NCBI RefSeq assembly: GCF_001424405.1 | Contig: NZ_LMPS01000004.1 | Coordinates: forward strand, 554,537-618,536 | From: Dyadobacter sp. Leaf189 | GTDB taxonomy: Bacteria > Bacteroidota > Bacteroidia > Cytophagales > Spirosomataceae | DNA: 64,000 nucleotides | Direction of reading: 5' to 3' | In this document: piece by piece, positions 17,328 through 26,632 of the stretch | Numbering within the stretch: the stretch's first letter is position 1 | How the letters are laid out: every line of letters begins with the position of its first letter | The notes under the pieces: generated by a model | The model's database searches: none | Told to the model about the DNA's origin: nothing | The model's input: only the letters and a program-made list of their open reading frames with translations | Made by a program: the position numbers and the translations under genes

Positions 17328-18492
17328 ACTGGATCTTTTCCGTAGGTTGGGCCAAAGCAATGAGATCGCTAAAATAAACCCTGGCGAGTTCATCCCAATC
17401 ATAGCTGCGGCTGTATTCGATCGCATTTTCGCTTAATCTTGATCGCAATGCAGGGTTTTCAATCACTTCCCTGATTTTTTCGACGTAGCAAAAAGCATCG
17501 TAGGGCGCGCATTTAAAGCCGTTTTCACCTTCTGCAATGAAATCCCTGCTTCCGCCGCCGTCTGCAACTACCGGCACCAGGCCAGAAGCCATCGCTTCCA
17601 GGACCACATTCCCGAAAGTTTCAGATACAGATGGAAACACGAAAACGGTCGCAGAAGCGTACAACACAGATAGCTGCGTGTGATCCAGCTGGCCGGGAAA
17701 GATCGCGTCAGGCATTCTGGCTTCACAATCCTTTCTGGCCACACCGTCGCCGGCGACGATGAAATTGCATGGTACATGCTCCGCTTTCAGCAGATTGTAA
17801 ATGTCGATCAGCGTTTCCAGGTTTTTTTCCCAAACCAGCCGGCTTGCAAAAAGTACAGTGGGCAGGTCATTGCCGGTCAGCTTGCGAAGGTATTGTTCGT
17901 CTTTTTTCGTTGGCGAGAACAGGCTTGTGTCCATTCCCCGTTTCCAGATCTTCATGTTATGCGGCGCCATTCCGCTCTCCACCAGCTCATTAGCAATACT
18001 TGTTGAAGGAATGTAAACTTTATCACAACTCCCGTAAAACCTGTTCTGCCATTTCCTGACGCGGTTTTCAACAGGTTTGATCAAAAATGGCAGGTACTTG
18101 AAATAGTAGGAAATGTAGCTGATAAAATGGGTATGATAAATGCTGGTGACAGGCAGCCTGTTTTCCTTTGCATAACTCAAACCAAAATGCCCCAGAAAAG
18201 AAGGTGTTGCGATATGTACAAGATCCGGCTGGAATGCATCGAGGCGCGCACGTGTTTCCGTCGCTGCGAAAGCGGGCATTCCGATCACATAATGGCTGTT
18301 GAATGGAATGGGTAACGAGGGAATGCGGACACAATCAAAACCTCTGACCTGCTCAGGTCCGCTTGCGCAGATAAACAAAAATTCAAACTGCCCGGGATCA
18401 ATGCGGTTGAAAAGCTGGAACATTGTACGCGCTGCCCCGTCAAAATCGGCAACGAGGATCTCAGCGAAAAAGGCAACTCTCACTTTTCTCAT
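17317..18492 (-). CDS. GT4-family glycosyltransferase, mannosyltransferase-like
   Basis: This is a 391-residue GT-B enzyme. The N-terminus VRVAFFAEILVADFDGAARTMFQL has the acceptor loop. The donor half shows LFASRLVWEKNLETLI, FIVAGDG and FPSVSETFGNVVLEAMASGLVPVVADGGG, the E-x7-E signature shared by the MgtA/PimB/SQD2-like subgroup of GT4. It heads the operon with the flippase-like gene and a second GT4. The donor sugar is not deducible. Confidence 0.9.
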   Translation of the reverse strand: MRKVRVAFFAEILVADFDGAARTMFQLFNRIDPGQFEFLFICASGPEQVRGFDCVRIPSLPIPFNSHYVIGMPAFAATETRARLDAFQPDLVHIATPSFLGHFGLSYAKENRLPVTSIYHTHFISYISYYFKYLPFLIKPVENRVRKWQNRFYGSCDKVYIPSTSIANELVESGMAPHNMKIWKRGMDTSLFSPTKKDEQYLRKLTGNDLPTVLFASRLVWEKNLETLIDIYNLLKAEHVPCNFIVAGDGVARKDCEARMPDAIFPGQLDHTQLSVLYASATVFVFPSVSETFGNVVLEAMASGLVPVVADGGGSRDFIAEGENGFKCAPYDAFCYVEKIREVIENPALRSRLSENAIEYSRSYDWDELARVYFSDLIALAQPTEKIQFED

Positions 18493-18722
18493 GGTGGCTA
18501 TGATCTGCTAAAATAGCTTGTGCAGGTTTCCTGAATGTGAACTTGCTGTTAACAATTATTCCCAACGCAAATTTTGTTCCTAATGATTCAGCTCCCGCAT
18601 TCAAAATGCAGGATGTAACCATTATGCTTGAAATATCCGCATTAAATAATGATAAGGTAATATTCCGGATGCATCCTGTTCACATGCCCGGACTAATTTC
18701 GGAGATCATTAAAACGCACGGA

Positions 18723-19724
18723 ATGATCAAGTTCAAGTCCAAAAAACGCCAGCAAAACCGCACTGTCTGGCTCCTGCTCCTGCTGCCTGCACTCTGGGCG
18801 AACACAGTTACCCGCGAAATACCCGACTTCAATAACACCCAGGCCGCCGCGAAAGACACTTCCTCCTCAGGCAGCTTCACCGTGATCAGCTATAATATCG
18901 CAGGCTTGCCCCAGCTCATTTCCAGCGCAGCGACCGACCGGGACCCCAGTATCCGCGAAATCGGCGCTCGTCTCAACCGGTTTGATATCGCGCACGTTCA
19001 GGAGGATTTCAATTACAACCGCACTTTGTACAGCCGCAACAACCACCCTTTCCGCAGTGTGAGTAAAGGCAAGATCCCATTTGGCGACGGGCTGAATACG
19101 CTGTCCCGGTTTCCTGTCAGGAACCTGCAAAGGATCAAATGGGAAGATTGTACCGGCGCCGATTGCCTCACGCCGAAAGGATTTACTTTCAGCAGGGTTG
19201 AAATCGCACGGGCCGTTTTCATAGATTTTTACAATGTACACGCCAATGCATATAACCATCCCTCCGCAGCCAGGGCACGCCGCCGGAACATCGCTCAACT
19301 TGCACGGTATATCCGGCAAAATTCAGAAGGGAATGCGGTCATTCTGATGGGCGACCTGAATGGACGTTACAGCTATAACCTGGATAATATTTCAGTTTTA
19401 CAAAGTGAGCTCGGTTTGCAGGATGTTTGGGTTGAAAGTAAAAACGAGGGAAATGTACCTCAGCCGCTCGCCGCGATTCCGGCCAAAGACATACTCTCCA
19501 TTGACCATGATACCGAAACGATTGACAAGATCCTTTACCGTGGCAGTACTGCGGTGCACATGGAAACAACAGACTACCAGTTTGAGAAGCGCCTGTTTTC
19601 CACACCGGAAGGTACCCCCCTTTCCGATCACCACCCGGTAACCGCCCGGTTTTCGTGGCGCGTGCAAACACAGTTACCTGTTGTACTTGCCGCAAATGCG
19701 ACAGGTAAAAATCACGCACGATGA
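18723..19724 (+). CDS. Exported endonuclease/exonuclease/phosphatase-fold protein
   Basis: This protein of about 333 residues starts with a basic stretch (KFKSKKRQQNR) and hydrophobic core (TVWLLLLLPALWAN), a signal peptide or anchor. The EEP fold motifs are in order: FTVISYNIAGLP, a Glu in HVQEDFNYN, the Asp/Asn pair in ILMGDLNGRYS, and the terminal SDHHPVTARF. Family members include sphingomyelinase-like phosphodiesterases and nucleases, and the substrate here is open. The frame extends to 18537, but the ATG at 18723 best explains the N-terminus. Confidence 0.82.
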   Translation: MIKFKSKKRQQNRTVWLLLLLPALWANTVTREIPDFNNTQAAAKDTSSSGSFTVISYNIAGLPQLISSAATDRDPSIREIGARLNRFDIAHVQEDFNYNRTLYSRNNHPFRSVSKGKIPFGDGLNTLSRFPVRNLQRIKWEDCTGADCLTPKGFTFSRVEIARAVFIDFYNVHANAYNHPSAARARRRNIAQLARYIRQNSEGNAVILMGDLNGRYSYNLDNISVLQSELGLQDVWVESKNEGNVPQPLAAIPAKDILSIDHDTETIDKILYRGSTAVHMETTDYQFEKRLFSTPEGTPLSDHHPVTARFSWRVQTQLPVVLAANATGKNHAR

Positions 19725-19834
19725 ACTGAGTATCAGGACTTACATTTATCTATAAACCAACACATTAAAATGAGATTAAAAGCGAATTAAATTTATTTGC
19801 AAACATTTAATCCATCGTCAAAGCTGCGTCGTAG

Positions 19835-19858
19835 ATGGTTTTAAAACCATTTTCATTT
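19835..19858. promoter_or_regulatory. 16-bp palindrome with T-rich tail
   Basis: A perfect palindrome ATGGTTTTAAAACCAT (19835-19850) followed by TTTCATTT lies between two plus-strand genes, 23 nt before the ATG at 19873. It may be a weak terminator for the upstream gene or an operator for the DUF4394 gene. Confidence 0.4.
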
Positions 19859-19872
19859 TACTCGAACAGCTT

Positions 19873-21456
19873 ATGAAGATTCTCAACAATTCATCCCGGC
19901 GCGCAATCGCCGCTGCTTCCCTCAGCCTCCTCTTTCTCTCTTCCTGCGAGGATCACCGCGTTCCACCAACAGAACAAACGTTGCCAGACCGGATATTTTA
20001 CGCATTATCAGACAACAACCAGCTGCACGAAATCAATGTCAGAAGTACCTCTTCGCCTTTGCGGTCATTTAATGTGACCGGTCTGGCGAGCGGCGACAAA
20101 CTGGCGGGAATCGATTTTCGTCCGGCGACCGGGCAGCTTTACGCGATCGGTACGTCGAGCGTTTTGTATCATGTGAATGTAAAAACGGGCGATCAGGAAG
20201 GCAAAGCAACAATTGTTGATACACTTGCAACTGCATTGAGCGGGTCGAGCATTGGTTTTGATTTTAACCCGACTGTTGATAAAATCCGTGTGGTTACCAA
20301 TACCGGCCAGAACCTGCGGTTGAACCCTGAAACAGGCGCAATCCTCGCAGGCGATTCCCCATTGAACCCGGGTAGTCCGAAAGTGGGCGCAGTAGCTTAC
20401 ACCAACAGCCGGGCCGGCGTAACAGCGGCTCCGGGCGGCGCGGGCACTACCCTTTACGACATTGATGCAGAAGCCAATATGCTTTACATTCAAAATCCTC
20501 CTAACCCCGGTGCATTGGTACCTGTTGGCCCGCTGGGATTGGATATCAGCGAAGTTGGCGGTTTTGATATTTCTCCCGACATGTCCGAAGCAGACCGTTA
20601 TCCGATTGCTTCCGTGAAATTCGAAAACAAATGGGAGCTGGATTATGTGGATTTAAAAACGGGCAAACTGCAGAAGCTGGGCGATTTGCCTGCCGGTGTA
20701 AATATTGTTGGTATTGCAATTCCGGCTATGCCGGTAGCCTACGCATTGGATAATGCCAACAACCTGAAAATCTTCAACCCGACGAATGGAAATGAATACG
20801 GTACCAAGGCGATTTCCGGCCTGAACGGTGTGATGCTGCAGGGAATCGATATCCGCCCGATGAATGGAAGACTGTATGCGCTTGGCGGAAACAGCAAGCT
20901 ATACGGAATTGATCTGGGAAGCGGCGCAGCTACCGAGCTGGCCATGCTTAAAGATGGAAGCAATAATCCGGTTATGCTCAGCGGAACCCAGTTTGGCGTG
21001 GATTTCAATCCTGTGGCTGACAGACTCCGCGTGGTAAGCGACAATGGACAAAATCTGCGGATCAATGTGGAGAGCGGTTTGACGCTTGTTGATGGCGCAT
21101 TGAAGCTGGACAACGCTACGCCTTTTGTTACCGCAGTAGCTTATACCAACAGCTATCCTGGCGTAACAGCAGCCACAGCCGGCACAACGCTGTTTGATAT
21201 CGACAGCCAAAAAGATATGATCTACAAACAAAATCCGCCAAATGACGGAATCCTGATGGACGGAAAGCCACTCGGCATGGATGCTGGTTCCAGCATTGGA
21301 TTTGACATCGGAAACTTCACAGGAATGGGCTATGCCATTTTCACCGTAGGAGGTACCACCAGTTTTTACACAGTAAACCCCGCAACCGGCGCTACGCAGT
21401 TGAAATATGCTTTTAGCAATCCGGTAAAAGGACTTGCAACAGGTTTTGGCTTGTAA
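19873..21456 (+). CDS. DUF4394 lipoprotein with two tandem domains
   Basis: This 527-residue protein has a lipoprotein signal (LLFLSSC, Cys near residue 26). Two homologous halves follow (about 35-275 and 285-527). Each has the same sequence landmarks: L.GIDFRP..G.LYA(I/L)G, a GFDFNP/GVDFNP...RVV(T/S)..GQNLR motif, AVAYTNS, and TTL(Y/F)DID. The repeats predict a beta-propeller-like surface protein. Its function is unknown. A strong terminator follows. Confidence 0.85.
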   Translation: MKILNNSSRRAIAAASLSLLFLSSCEDHRVPPTEQTLPDRIFYALSDNNQLHEINVRSTSSPLRSFNVTGLASGDKLAGIDFRPATGQLYAIGTSSVLYHVNVKTGDQEGKATIVDTLATALSGSSIGFDFNPTVDKIRVVTNTGQNLRLNPETGAILAGDSPLNPGSPKVGAVAYTNSRAGVTAAPGGAGTTLYDIDAEANMLYIQNPPNPGALVPVGPLGLDISEVGGFDISPDMSEADRYPIASVKFENKWELDYVDLKTGKLQKLGDLPAGVNIVGIAIPAMPVAYALDNANNLKIFNPTNGNEYGTKAISGLNGVMLQGIDIRPMNGRLYALGGNSKLYGIDLGSGAATELAMLKDGSNNPVMLSGTQFGVDFNPVADRLRVVSDNGQNLRINVESGLTLVDGALKLDNATPFVTAVAYTNSYPGVTAATAGTTLFDIDSQKDMIYKQNPPNDGILMDGKPLGMDAGSSIGFDIGNFTGMGYAIFTVGGTTSFYTVNPATGATQLKYAFSNPVKGLATGFGL

Positions 21457-21472
21457 ATTTCGGTTTTAAAGC

Positions 21473-21511
21473 AAACAGGCGGCCTGAGCATTCGGGCCGC
21501 CTGTTTTTTTA
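21473..21511 (+). terminator. Intrinsic terminator
   Basis: A perfect 12-bp stem (AAACAGGCGGCC with GGCCGCCTGTTT) around a 10-nt loop is followed by a run of T, 16 nt after the DUF4394 gene. It faces a convergent gene and may serve both directions. Confidence 0.9.
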
Positions 21512-21558
21512 TACTATGCTCAAACTGCAATCCGAATGGCGCAGCCCGCAAGATTCTC

Positions 21559-24324
21559 TTATTTCTTTAAAGACTTGATATACAAGATCACAGACTCAAT
21601 ATCAGTATCCGACAGCACACCTACAAACGAGGGCATTTCTTCATTATATCCTTTCACAATGCGCTTTGAAGGGGTCAGAATGGATTCGCGGATATAATTT
21701 TCGTCGGCGATCACTTTGCTTCCATCGTCGAAGATCCTTTCGGATTTGTACAGGTTCTGAAATGGCGGCCCGTACATTCCGTCAGTCCGCAGCCCTTCCG
21801 AGTGGCAGCCAGCACAAGCCATTTTCTGAAACACTTCCTTCCCCTTTGCAGCTGACGCTACTTCTGCTTTCGCCGGTTCTGCAGACGCTTTTTGCGTGGT
21901 TAACAAAGCCAGGTCTACATTGGAAAATCCGTATTTCTTAAAATCTACGTCGCTCGTGTGGTTTAAGGTGAAATAGAAATGATCGTTCATTTTTCTGCCG
22001 TCTGCTGCTAGCAGCTTGTAGCCTACTTCCATTTGCATGATGTCGGTCATACCGGGTACAAGCAGCAGAATGTGCTTTTTATCCGGGGAAAGATATGCGC
22101 CGGCCACCGCCATTGTCTCTTCACCTACACTGCCGTCAAGTTTAAAATGCCCCGATCCGTACTCTTCGGTGCGCTGGTAGTTGTACCTTTTGATTTCATA
22201 ATTGCCAACATTAGTAGCTGCCGCCGATTCCAGAGGAGAATCAAATCCGATGACAATACCCTGGGTACCTGCGCGAAAATGGTTGGGCAGATAGCTTGGC
22301 TTGCCTGTGTACCGCAGCCTCAGCAGGGAACTGATCCCGGTCGAGCTCGACCCCCACAAGTTGAAACCCGTTACATAAAGCTGCTCATCGGCCGGGTTCA
22401 TCGCGCCTTTCGAGGTAGGTGCGGGATAATTGGCATTGATAAACGAAACGCCACCCTGAACTACCTTCGATGCACTATCGATCAGAACACGGAAAAGTCC
22501 CGGCTGACCGAATGAGAAGTGGATAAGACTCCCGGAGAGCGGCCCCATTTTCTTGCCCGTGATCCACGCCTGGCCAAGGCTCGACCTGTCGACACTGTGA
22601 GGTATCCACGTCAGAGGCGGCGTGATCTGCGGATTATCTGTGCGGTGCATGGTTGGCTGTACGCCGAAATAATCTCCTTTTTTAACGAGATAAATGGGTG
22701 ATGACGGAACAAAGTTGCCCTGCTGGTCAGTGGCGGTTAATACACCTGTTTCAGGATTAAAGCCAAGATACGGACCACGCAAGCCGGTGGCGATCACTTC
22801 TGCATTTCTTCCGTCTGGTGAGATTTTCAGGATCGTCCCATTCTGGTCTGAACCTGCACGAAACCCTTTTCCTGTTACCGCTGTCATACCCGGACCGTTG
22901 CTGAGGCTACCTCCTTTGGCAATGTAAAAACTTCCGTCCGGCGCATAAACCATATCAGCCGCCCACTCACGCGACTCAGCCGATTGCGACATCACATTGG
23001 AAAAATTCTCATAAAAATCAGCATTGCCGTCTTTGTTCAGATCGTGCAGCTTTACAATTCCTTCCCGGCCAAAAACGTAAATGGTATCTTTCACCACTTC
23101 GATGCTCATCGGCTCGTGAAAACCGGATGCAAAGCGCCTCCACCTTATATTCTGCAAAGGCTTGTCGATACCTTCCACAGTCCACACGTCGCCCTCAAAG
23201 GTTACCACTGCTGCCCGGCCGTCTTTAAAAAAGGCGATATCCGCAATGCGGACATTGCGTTTCCAGGGATTGGTCAGAGGCAGTGTGAGCTGGTCTGTCA
23301 CGAATGCAGCTGTGTCCGGCGCCAATTTGCCGCGCGTGGTTACCTCCTGTGGCCACAATGCAGGTCCGCCCGTTTTGAAGTCGGGCATGGCAGCGGGTTT
23401 GGTTTTGCAGAACTTTTCAAATGCGCTCATTTTCGATACAGGGCCTTTCCAGATCGCAATACTTACTTCCCCCGGTTTTGCGCCTGCGGGTACTTTTACA
23501 TTCAGGTACCTGTTTTCAACGGCCGCCGGCTCCCACCCAGGCTTCCCTTTTCCCATGATTGCCACAGCCGTAACCGTATCTTTTGCCTGGCTGTTAAACA
23601 AATAGGTAATATTTCCTTTCTTCTGAACACCCGCCGCATTCGGCACTTCGGCCAATGTCAGGTAAAGATCTTTGTCTGCATTACTCACCTGGAATGTGCG
23701 CGTAAATGCGGTACCGCCTTCAAACCGTGCACTTGCCGGCAGCTCGTAAATCGATGCATTGCCAACCGAATAGCTCAGAACTGCTTTTTTGCCAAAAACA
23801 TACACACCACCCCACCGGCCTTTCGAAGCCGGAAGCGCCTTCCACGTAGGTTCCGCATTCTCTTTTTCGCGGAAAGATGGTCCCGAGACAGACCAGCCTG
23901 CATAAAGTCCCGTCGCGATCTTAGGCGCGCCGGTAACCTTGCTGATCTTGTTGTTTTTGTTGAAAAAATCATTGTAGGAGATCTGCGCCATCAAAACCAT
24001 CGGCAAAAACTTGCCTGTCCACGCCACAGACCAGCGCAGCAGATCGGTATCAAAGCACACATACGCACTGTCGCCGAGCTGCAATGCGAGTGTACGCGCG
24101 GCTTCATTGTCGGCCGGGAAAGAAGGCCCCATTTTACGGGCGTCCACCGATGTTGAAATATATGGGAAACCAGTCTCCACAAACGGATTAAGTTGAAGCG
24201 AGTCGGGGCGATCGGACTGGTTTTGCCAGTTGGTATGACCAGTGATCAGCACCGAAGCGGTTAGCAGCAGCAGCCCGGAAGCAACACTCCATTTACTGAT
24301 CCGGGATTGAAAAGATTTAAACAT
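21559..24324 (-). CDS. Exported DUF6797-like protein with C-terminal c-type cytochrome
   Basis: This 921-residue protein starts with a signal peptide (SVASGLLLLTASVLITG). The first ~300 residues (NPFVETGFPYISTSVDARKM, GDSAYVCFDTDLLR) fit the DUF6797 type. A central beta-propeller follows (FKDGRAAVVTFEGDVW, MVYAPDGSFYIAKGG). The C-terminal ~90 residues are a cytochrome c domain with CAGCH haem attachment and a Met ligand in EEMPSFVG. Such architectures occur in periplasmic sugar or glycoside oxidation and are known from Planctomycetes and Bacteroidota. The substrate and electron acceptor are unknown. Confidence 0.85.
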   Translation of the reverse strand: MFKSFQSRISKWSVASGLLLLTASVLITGHTNWQNQSDRPDSLQLNPFVETGFPYISTSVDARKMGPSFPADNEAARTLALQLGDSAYVCFDTDLLRWSVAWTGKFLPMVLMAQISYNDFFNKNNKISKVTGAPKIATGLYAGWSVSGPSFREKENAEPTWKALPASKGRWGGVYVFGKKAVLSYSVGNASIYELPASARFEGGTAFTRTFQVSNADKDLYLTLAEVPNAAGVQKKGNITYLFNSQAKDTVTAVAIMGKGKPGWEPAAVENRYLNVKVPAGAKPGEVSIAIWKGPVSKMSAFEKFCKTKPAAMPDFKTGGPALWPQEVTTRGKLAPDTAAFVTDQLTLPLTNPWKRNVRIADIAFFKDGRAAVVTFEGDVWTVEGIDKPLQNIRWRRFASGFHEPMSIEVVKDTIYVFGREGIVKLHDLNKDGNADFYENFSNVMSQSAESREWAADMVYAPDGSFYIAKGGSLSNGPGMTAVTGKGFRAGSDQNGTILKISPDGRNAEVIATGLRGPYLGFNPETGVLTATDQQGNFVPSSPIYLVKKGDYFGVQPTMHRTDNPQITPPLTWIPHSVDRSSLGQAWITGKKMGPLSGSLIHFSFGQPGLFRVLIDSASKVVQGGVSFINANYPAPTSKGAMNPADEQLYVTGFNLWGSSSTGISSLLRLRYTGKPSYLPNHFRAGTQGIVIGFDSPLESAAATNVGNYEIKRYNYQRTEEYGSGHFKLDGSVGEETMAVAGAYLSPDKKHILLLVPGMTDIMQMEVGYKLLAADGRKMNDHFYFTLNHTSDVDFKKYGFSNVDLALLTTQKASAEPAKAEVASAAKGKEVFQKMACAGCHSEGLRTDGMYGPPFQNLYKSERIFDDGSKVIADENYIRESILTPSKRIVKGYNEEMPSFVGVLSDTDIESVILYIKSLKK

Positions 24325-24451
24325 TATGTTCAGGAATAAGAATATGTCCCAAAAGCCGCCAGGGATTTGAAAGTTACTTGAAGCAGTGGGTTAATTTAAC
24401 CGACGAGTTCAAAACAAAGTACCCTTAAACCTGCCGATCCGATTAAATCTA

Positions 24452-24459
24452 TATATTTG
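24452..24459 (+). promoter_or_regulatory. Candidate -7 element for the permease operon
   Basis: TATATTTG matches TAnnTTTG exactly, 17 nt before the ATG at 24476, implying a very short leader. No good -33 TTTG is visible. Confidence 0.4.
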
Positions 24460-24475
24460 AACTAAACACGACCTT

Positions 24476-25774
24476 ATGTTTTCACAATCCAGTCTGCAAA
24501 GGGAACAAACTTCCTTCTCGACCGAGATACTGGCCGGCGTATCCTCTTTTCTGGCCACCGCCTATATTATTGTTGTAAATCCTTCTATACTAAGCCAGAC
24601 CGGAATGCCGTTTTCGGCAGTGCTGACAGCCACCATTCTTGTTTCGTTTTTCAGCAGCATGATGATGGGGCTTTATGCCAATAACCCTATTCTGGTTGCG
24701 CCCGGAATGGGTTTGAATGCATTTTTTACATTCACGGCGGTATTTACCTACAAGCTCTCCTGGGAAGTTGCATTGGGAACCGTATTCTGGTCGGGGATTT
24801 TCTTTTTGCTGCTTTCCATTTTCAATATCCGCTCCTACATCGTTAAGGCAATCCCTAAACCGTTGCGCTATGCAATTGCCTCTGGGATAGGCTTATTTAT
24901 TACGCTGATCGGCCTTGCCAATGCGAAATTCATTGTCGCCAACCCGGCCACGATGATCAGCATTGGAAACCTGAATGCATCCACGCTCACTTTCATTGCA
25001 GGCTTGCTGATCACCGTGATCCTGCTGATACGGAATGTAAAAGGCAGTATCCTGATCGGTATTGTGCTCACCAGCCTGCTGGCCTGGCCGATCGGGCGCT
25101 GGTGGGGCGGGACTGAGCCGCTTGTTACCATTTCGGGGATTGTGTCACCTCCTGATTTCAGCCTGCTTTTCCATCTCGACCTGGTCAATTCGCTCAAATG
25201 GAGCCTTGCACCTGTGATCCTCGCATTTGTTTTTACAGATATGTTCGACAGCCTGTCCACATTCGTGGGACTGGCAGAAGCTTCCGAGCTGCTTGACGAG
25301 AACGGGGAGCCGCGTAACATCCGTCGCTCGCTGATTGTGGACGCTTTTTCAACAACCCTGGCCGGACTTACCGGAAGCAGTCCCGGCACTGCCTACATTG
25401 AATCGGCTGTGGGCATTGAGCAGGGCGGCAAAACGGGACTTACGGCGATTGCGGGCGCACTGCTTTTCCTGCCATTTCTTTTCCTGTCTCCATTATTGAG
25501 CGCGGTACCTGCGATAGCTACTGCGCCGGCGCTGGTACTGGTGGGTGTTTTTATGATGAAGCCGGTTGTCAAGATCAACTGGACCCAGCTGCACGAGGCC
25601 TTCCCGGCTTTTCTGGCGATGGTACTTATTCCATTTACCTACTCCATTACGCAGGGGATTATCTGGGGCTTCCTGAGCTGGACTGCATTACATATAGCGA
25701 CGGGCCGGGCAAGAGAAATCAGTCTGGCACTCATTATCATCGACTTATTCGCCATTCTTGCATTAATATTTTAA
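24476..25774 (+). CDS. NCS2-family (AzgA-like) purine permease
   Basis: This is a 432-residue inner-membrane transporter with 12 or more hydrophobic segments. AzgA/PbuG-type signatures are clear: NNPILVAPGMGLNAFFTFT, FTDMFDSLSTFVGLAEAS and GSSPGTAYIESAVGIEQGGKTGLTA. The family imports adenine, guanine or hypoxanthine with protons. Only 8 nt separate it from the exported nucleosidase gene downstream, suggesting that the nucleosidase releases adenine in the periplasm for this permease. Confidence 0.92.
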   Translation: MFSQSSLQREQTSFSTEILAGVSSFLATAYIIVVNPSILSQTGMPFSAVLTATILVSFFSSMMMGLYANNPILVAPGMGLNAFFTFTAVFTYKLSWEVALGTVFWSGIFFLLLSIFNIRSYIVKAIPKPLRYAIASGIGLFITLIGLANAKFIVANPATMISIGNLNASTLTFIAGLLITVILLIRNVKGSILIGIVLTSLLAWPIGRWWGGTEPLVTISGIVSPPDFSLLFHLDLVNSLKWSLAPVILAFVFTDMFDSLSTFVGLAEASELLDENGEPRNIRRSLIVDAFSTTLAGLTGSSPGTAYIESAVGIEQGGKTGLTAIAGALLFLPFLFLSPLLSAVPAIATAPALVLVGVFMMKPVVKINWTQLHEAFPAFLAMVLIPFTYSITQGIIWGFLSWTALHIATGRAREISLALIIIDLFAILALIF

Positions 25775-25782
25775 TTGTTTTC

Positions 25783-26586
25783 ATGAAAAAATCTTTGCTG
25801 CTTTTTGTTTTTTGTTTGTTTCAAATCAATGTTAATGCCCAGGAAACAATCGGGATTCTGGGGGCTTTCCCACCTGAACTGGTGCATTTACGTGCAAATC
25901 TTGTGAATGCGAAAGACACGGTAATCCGGTCGGCCAGGTTCATTACCGGGCAGCTGCGCGGGAAGAATGTGGTACTTGCGCAAACCGGCGTGGGAAAAGT
26001 GAATGCGGCAATCACAACCACATTAATGCTTGAACATTTTAACCCAACACAACTGATATTTTCCGGAATCGCAGGTGCTGTGGATCCCGCGCTCAGGCCA
26101 GGCGACATCGTGATCGGCACCGACATTACCTACCATGATTTTGGCGCGGTGAAAGATGATGCAATGGAATATTGGGCTACCAAAAACCCGCTCACGAACC
26201 TGGCCAATCCAGTCACTTTCAAATGCGATCCGGCATTGGTTGCAAAGGCGACGGAAGTCTCCAAAGGATTGACATTTCAGCAGATCCAACGAAAATCAGG
26301 AAACAGGATGCCCGCAGTAAAACAGGGCGTGATCGTCACAGGTGACGTTTTTGTCTCTTCAAAAAAAATAACGGACAGACTAATAAAAGATTTAAAAGCG
26401 GCAGCTACTGAAATGGAAGGCGCGGCTGTGGCACAAACCTGTTACCAGCAAAACGTTCCTTTTTTGATCATCAGGAGCATGAGCGACAATGCCAATGAGC
26501 ATGCGAAAGACGATATGGGTAACTTTTACGATATCGCTGCCACCAATGCAGCTACACTGGTGATGGCGGTTGTGGGAGGGAACTAA
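25783..26586 (+). CDS. Exported MTA/SAH nucleosidase-like enzyme
   Basis: This 267-residue protein combines a signal peptide (MKKSLLLFVFCLFQIN, cleavage at NA/Q) with a complete MTAN nucleosidase domain. Catalytic residues align with E. coli MTAN: Glu32 in GAFPPEL (Glu12), Glu212 in EMEGAA (Glu174), and Asp235 in RSMSDNA (Asp197), with the same 23-residue spacing between the last two. MTAN is normally cytoplasmic and cleaves methylthioadenosine, S-adenosylhomocysteine or 5'-deoxyadenosine to adenine. Export plus the adjacent purine permease argues for extracellular nucleoside salvage. Confidence 0.88.
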   Translation: MKKSLLLFVFCLFQINVNAQETIGILGAFPPELVHLRANLVNAKDTVIRSARFITGQLRGKNVVLAQTGVGKVNAAITTTLMLEHFNPTQLIFSGIAGAVDPALRPGDIVIGTDITYHDFGAVKDDAMEYWATKNPLTNLANPVTFKCDPALVAKATEVSKGLTFQQIQRKSGNRMPAVKQGVIVTGDVFVSSKKITDRLIKDLKAAATEMEGAAVAQTCYQQNVPFLIIRSMSDNANEHAKDDMGNFYDIAATNAATLVMAVVGGN

Positions 26587-26613
26587 AAAAACCCTGTTTA
26601 AAACAGGGTTTTA
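26587..26613. terminator. Intrinsic, probably bidirectional terminator
   Basis: AAAACCCTG and CAGGGTTTT arms flank a TTTAAAA loop right after the nucleosidase stop codon. The A and T runs on both sides suit the convergent gene arrangement. Confidence 0.85.
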
Positions 26614-26632
26614 GTCTCTAAAATGCTTGCTA

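Noticed and set aside
22984..24156. 390-residue open frame on the plus strand
   Set aside because: It is antisense to the cytochrome gene, rich in Arg, His and Cys, and has no recognisable domain; it is a shadow of the coding strand.
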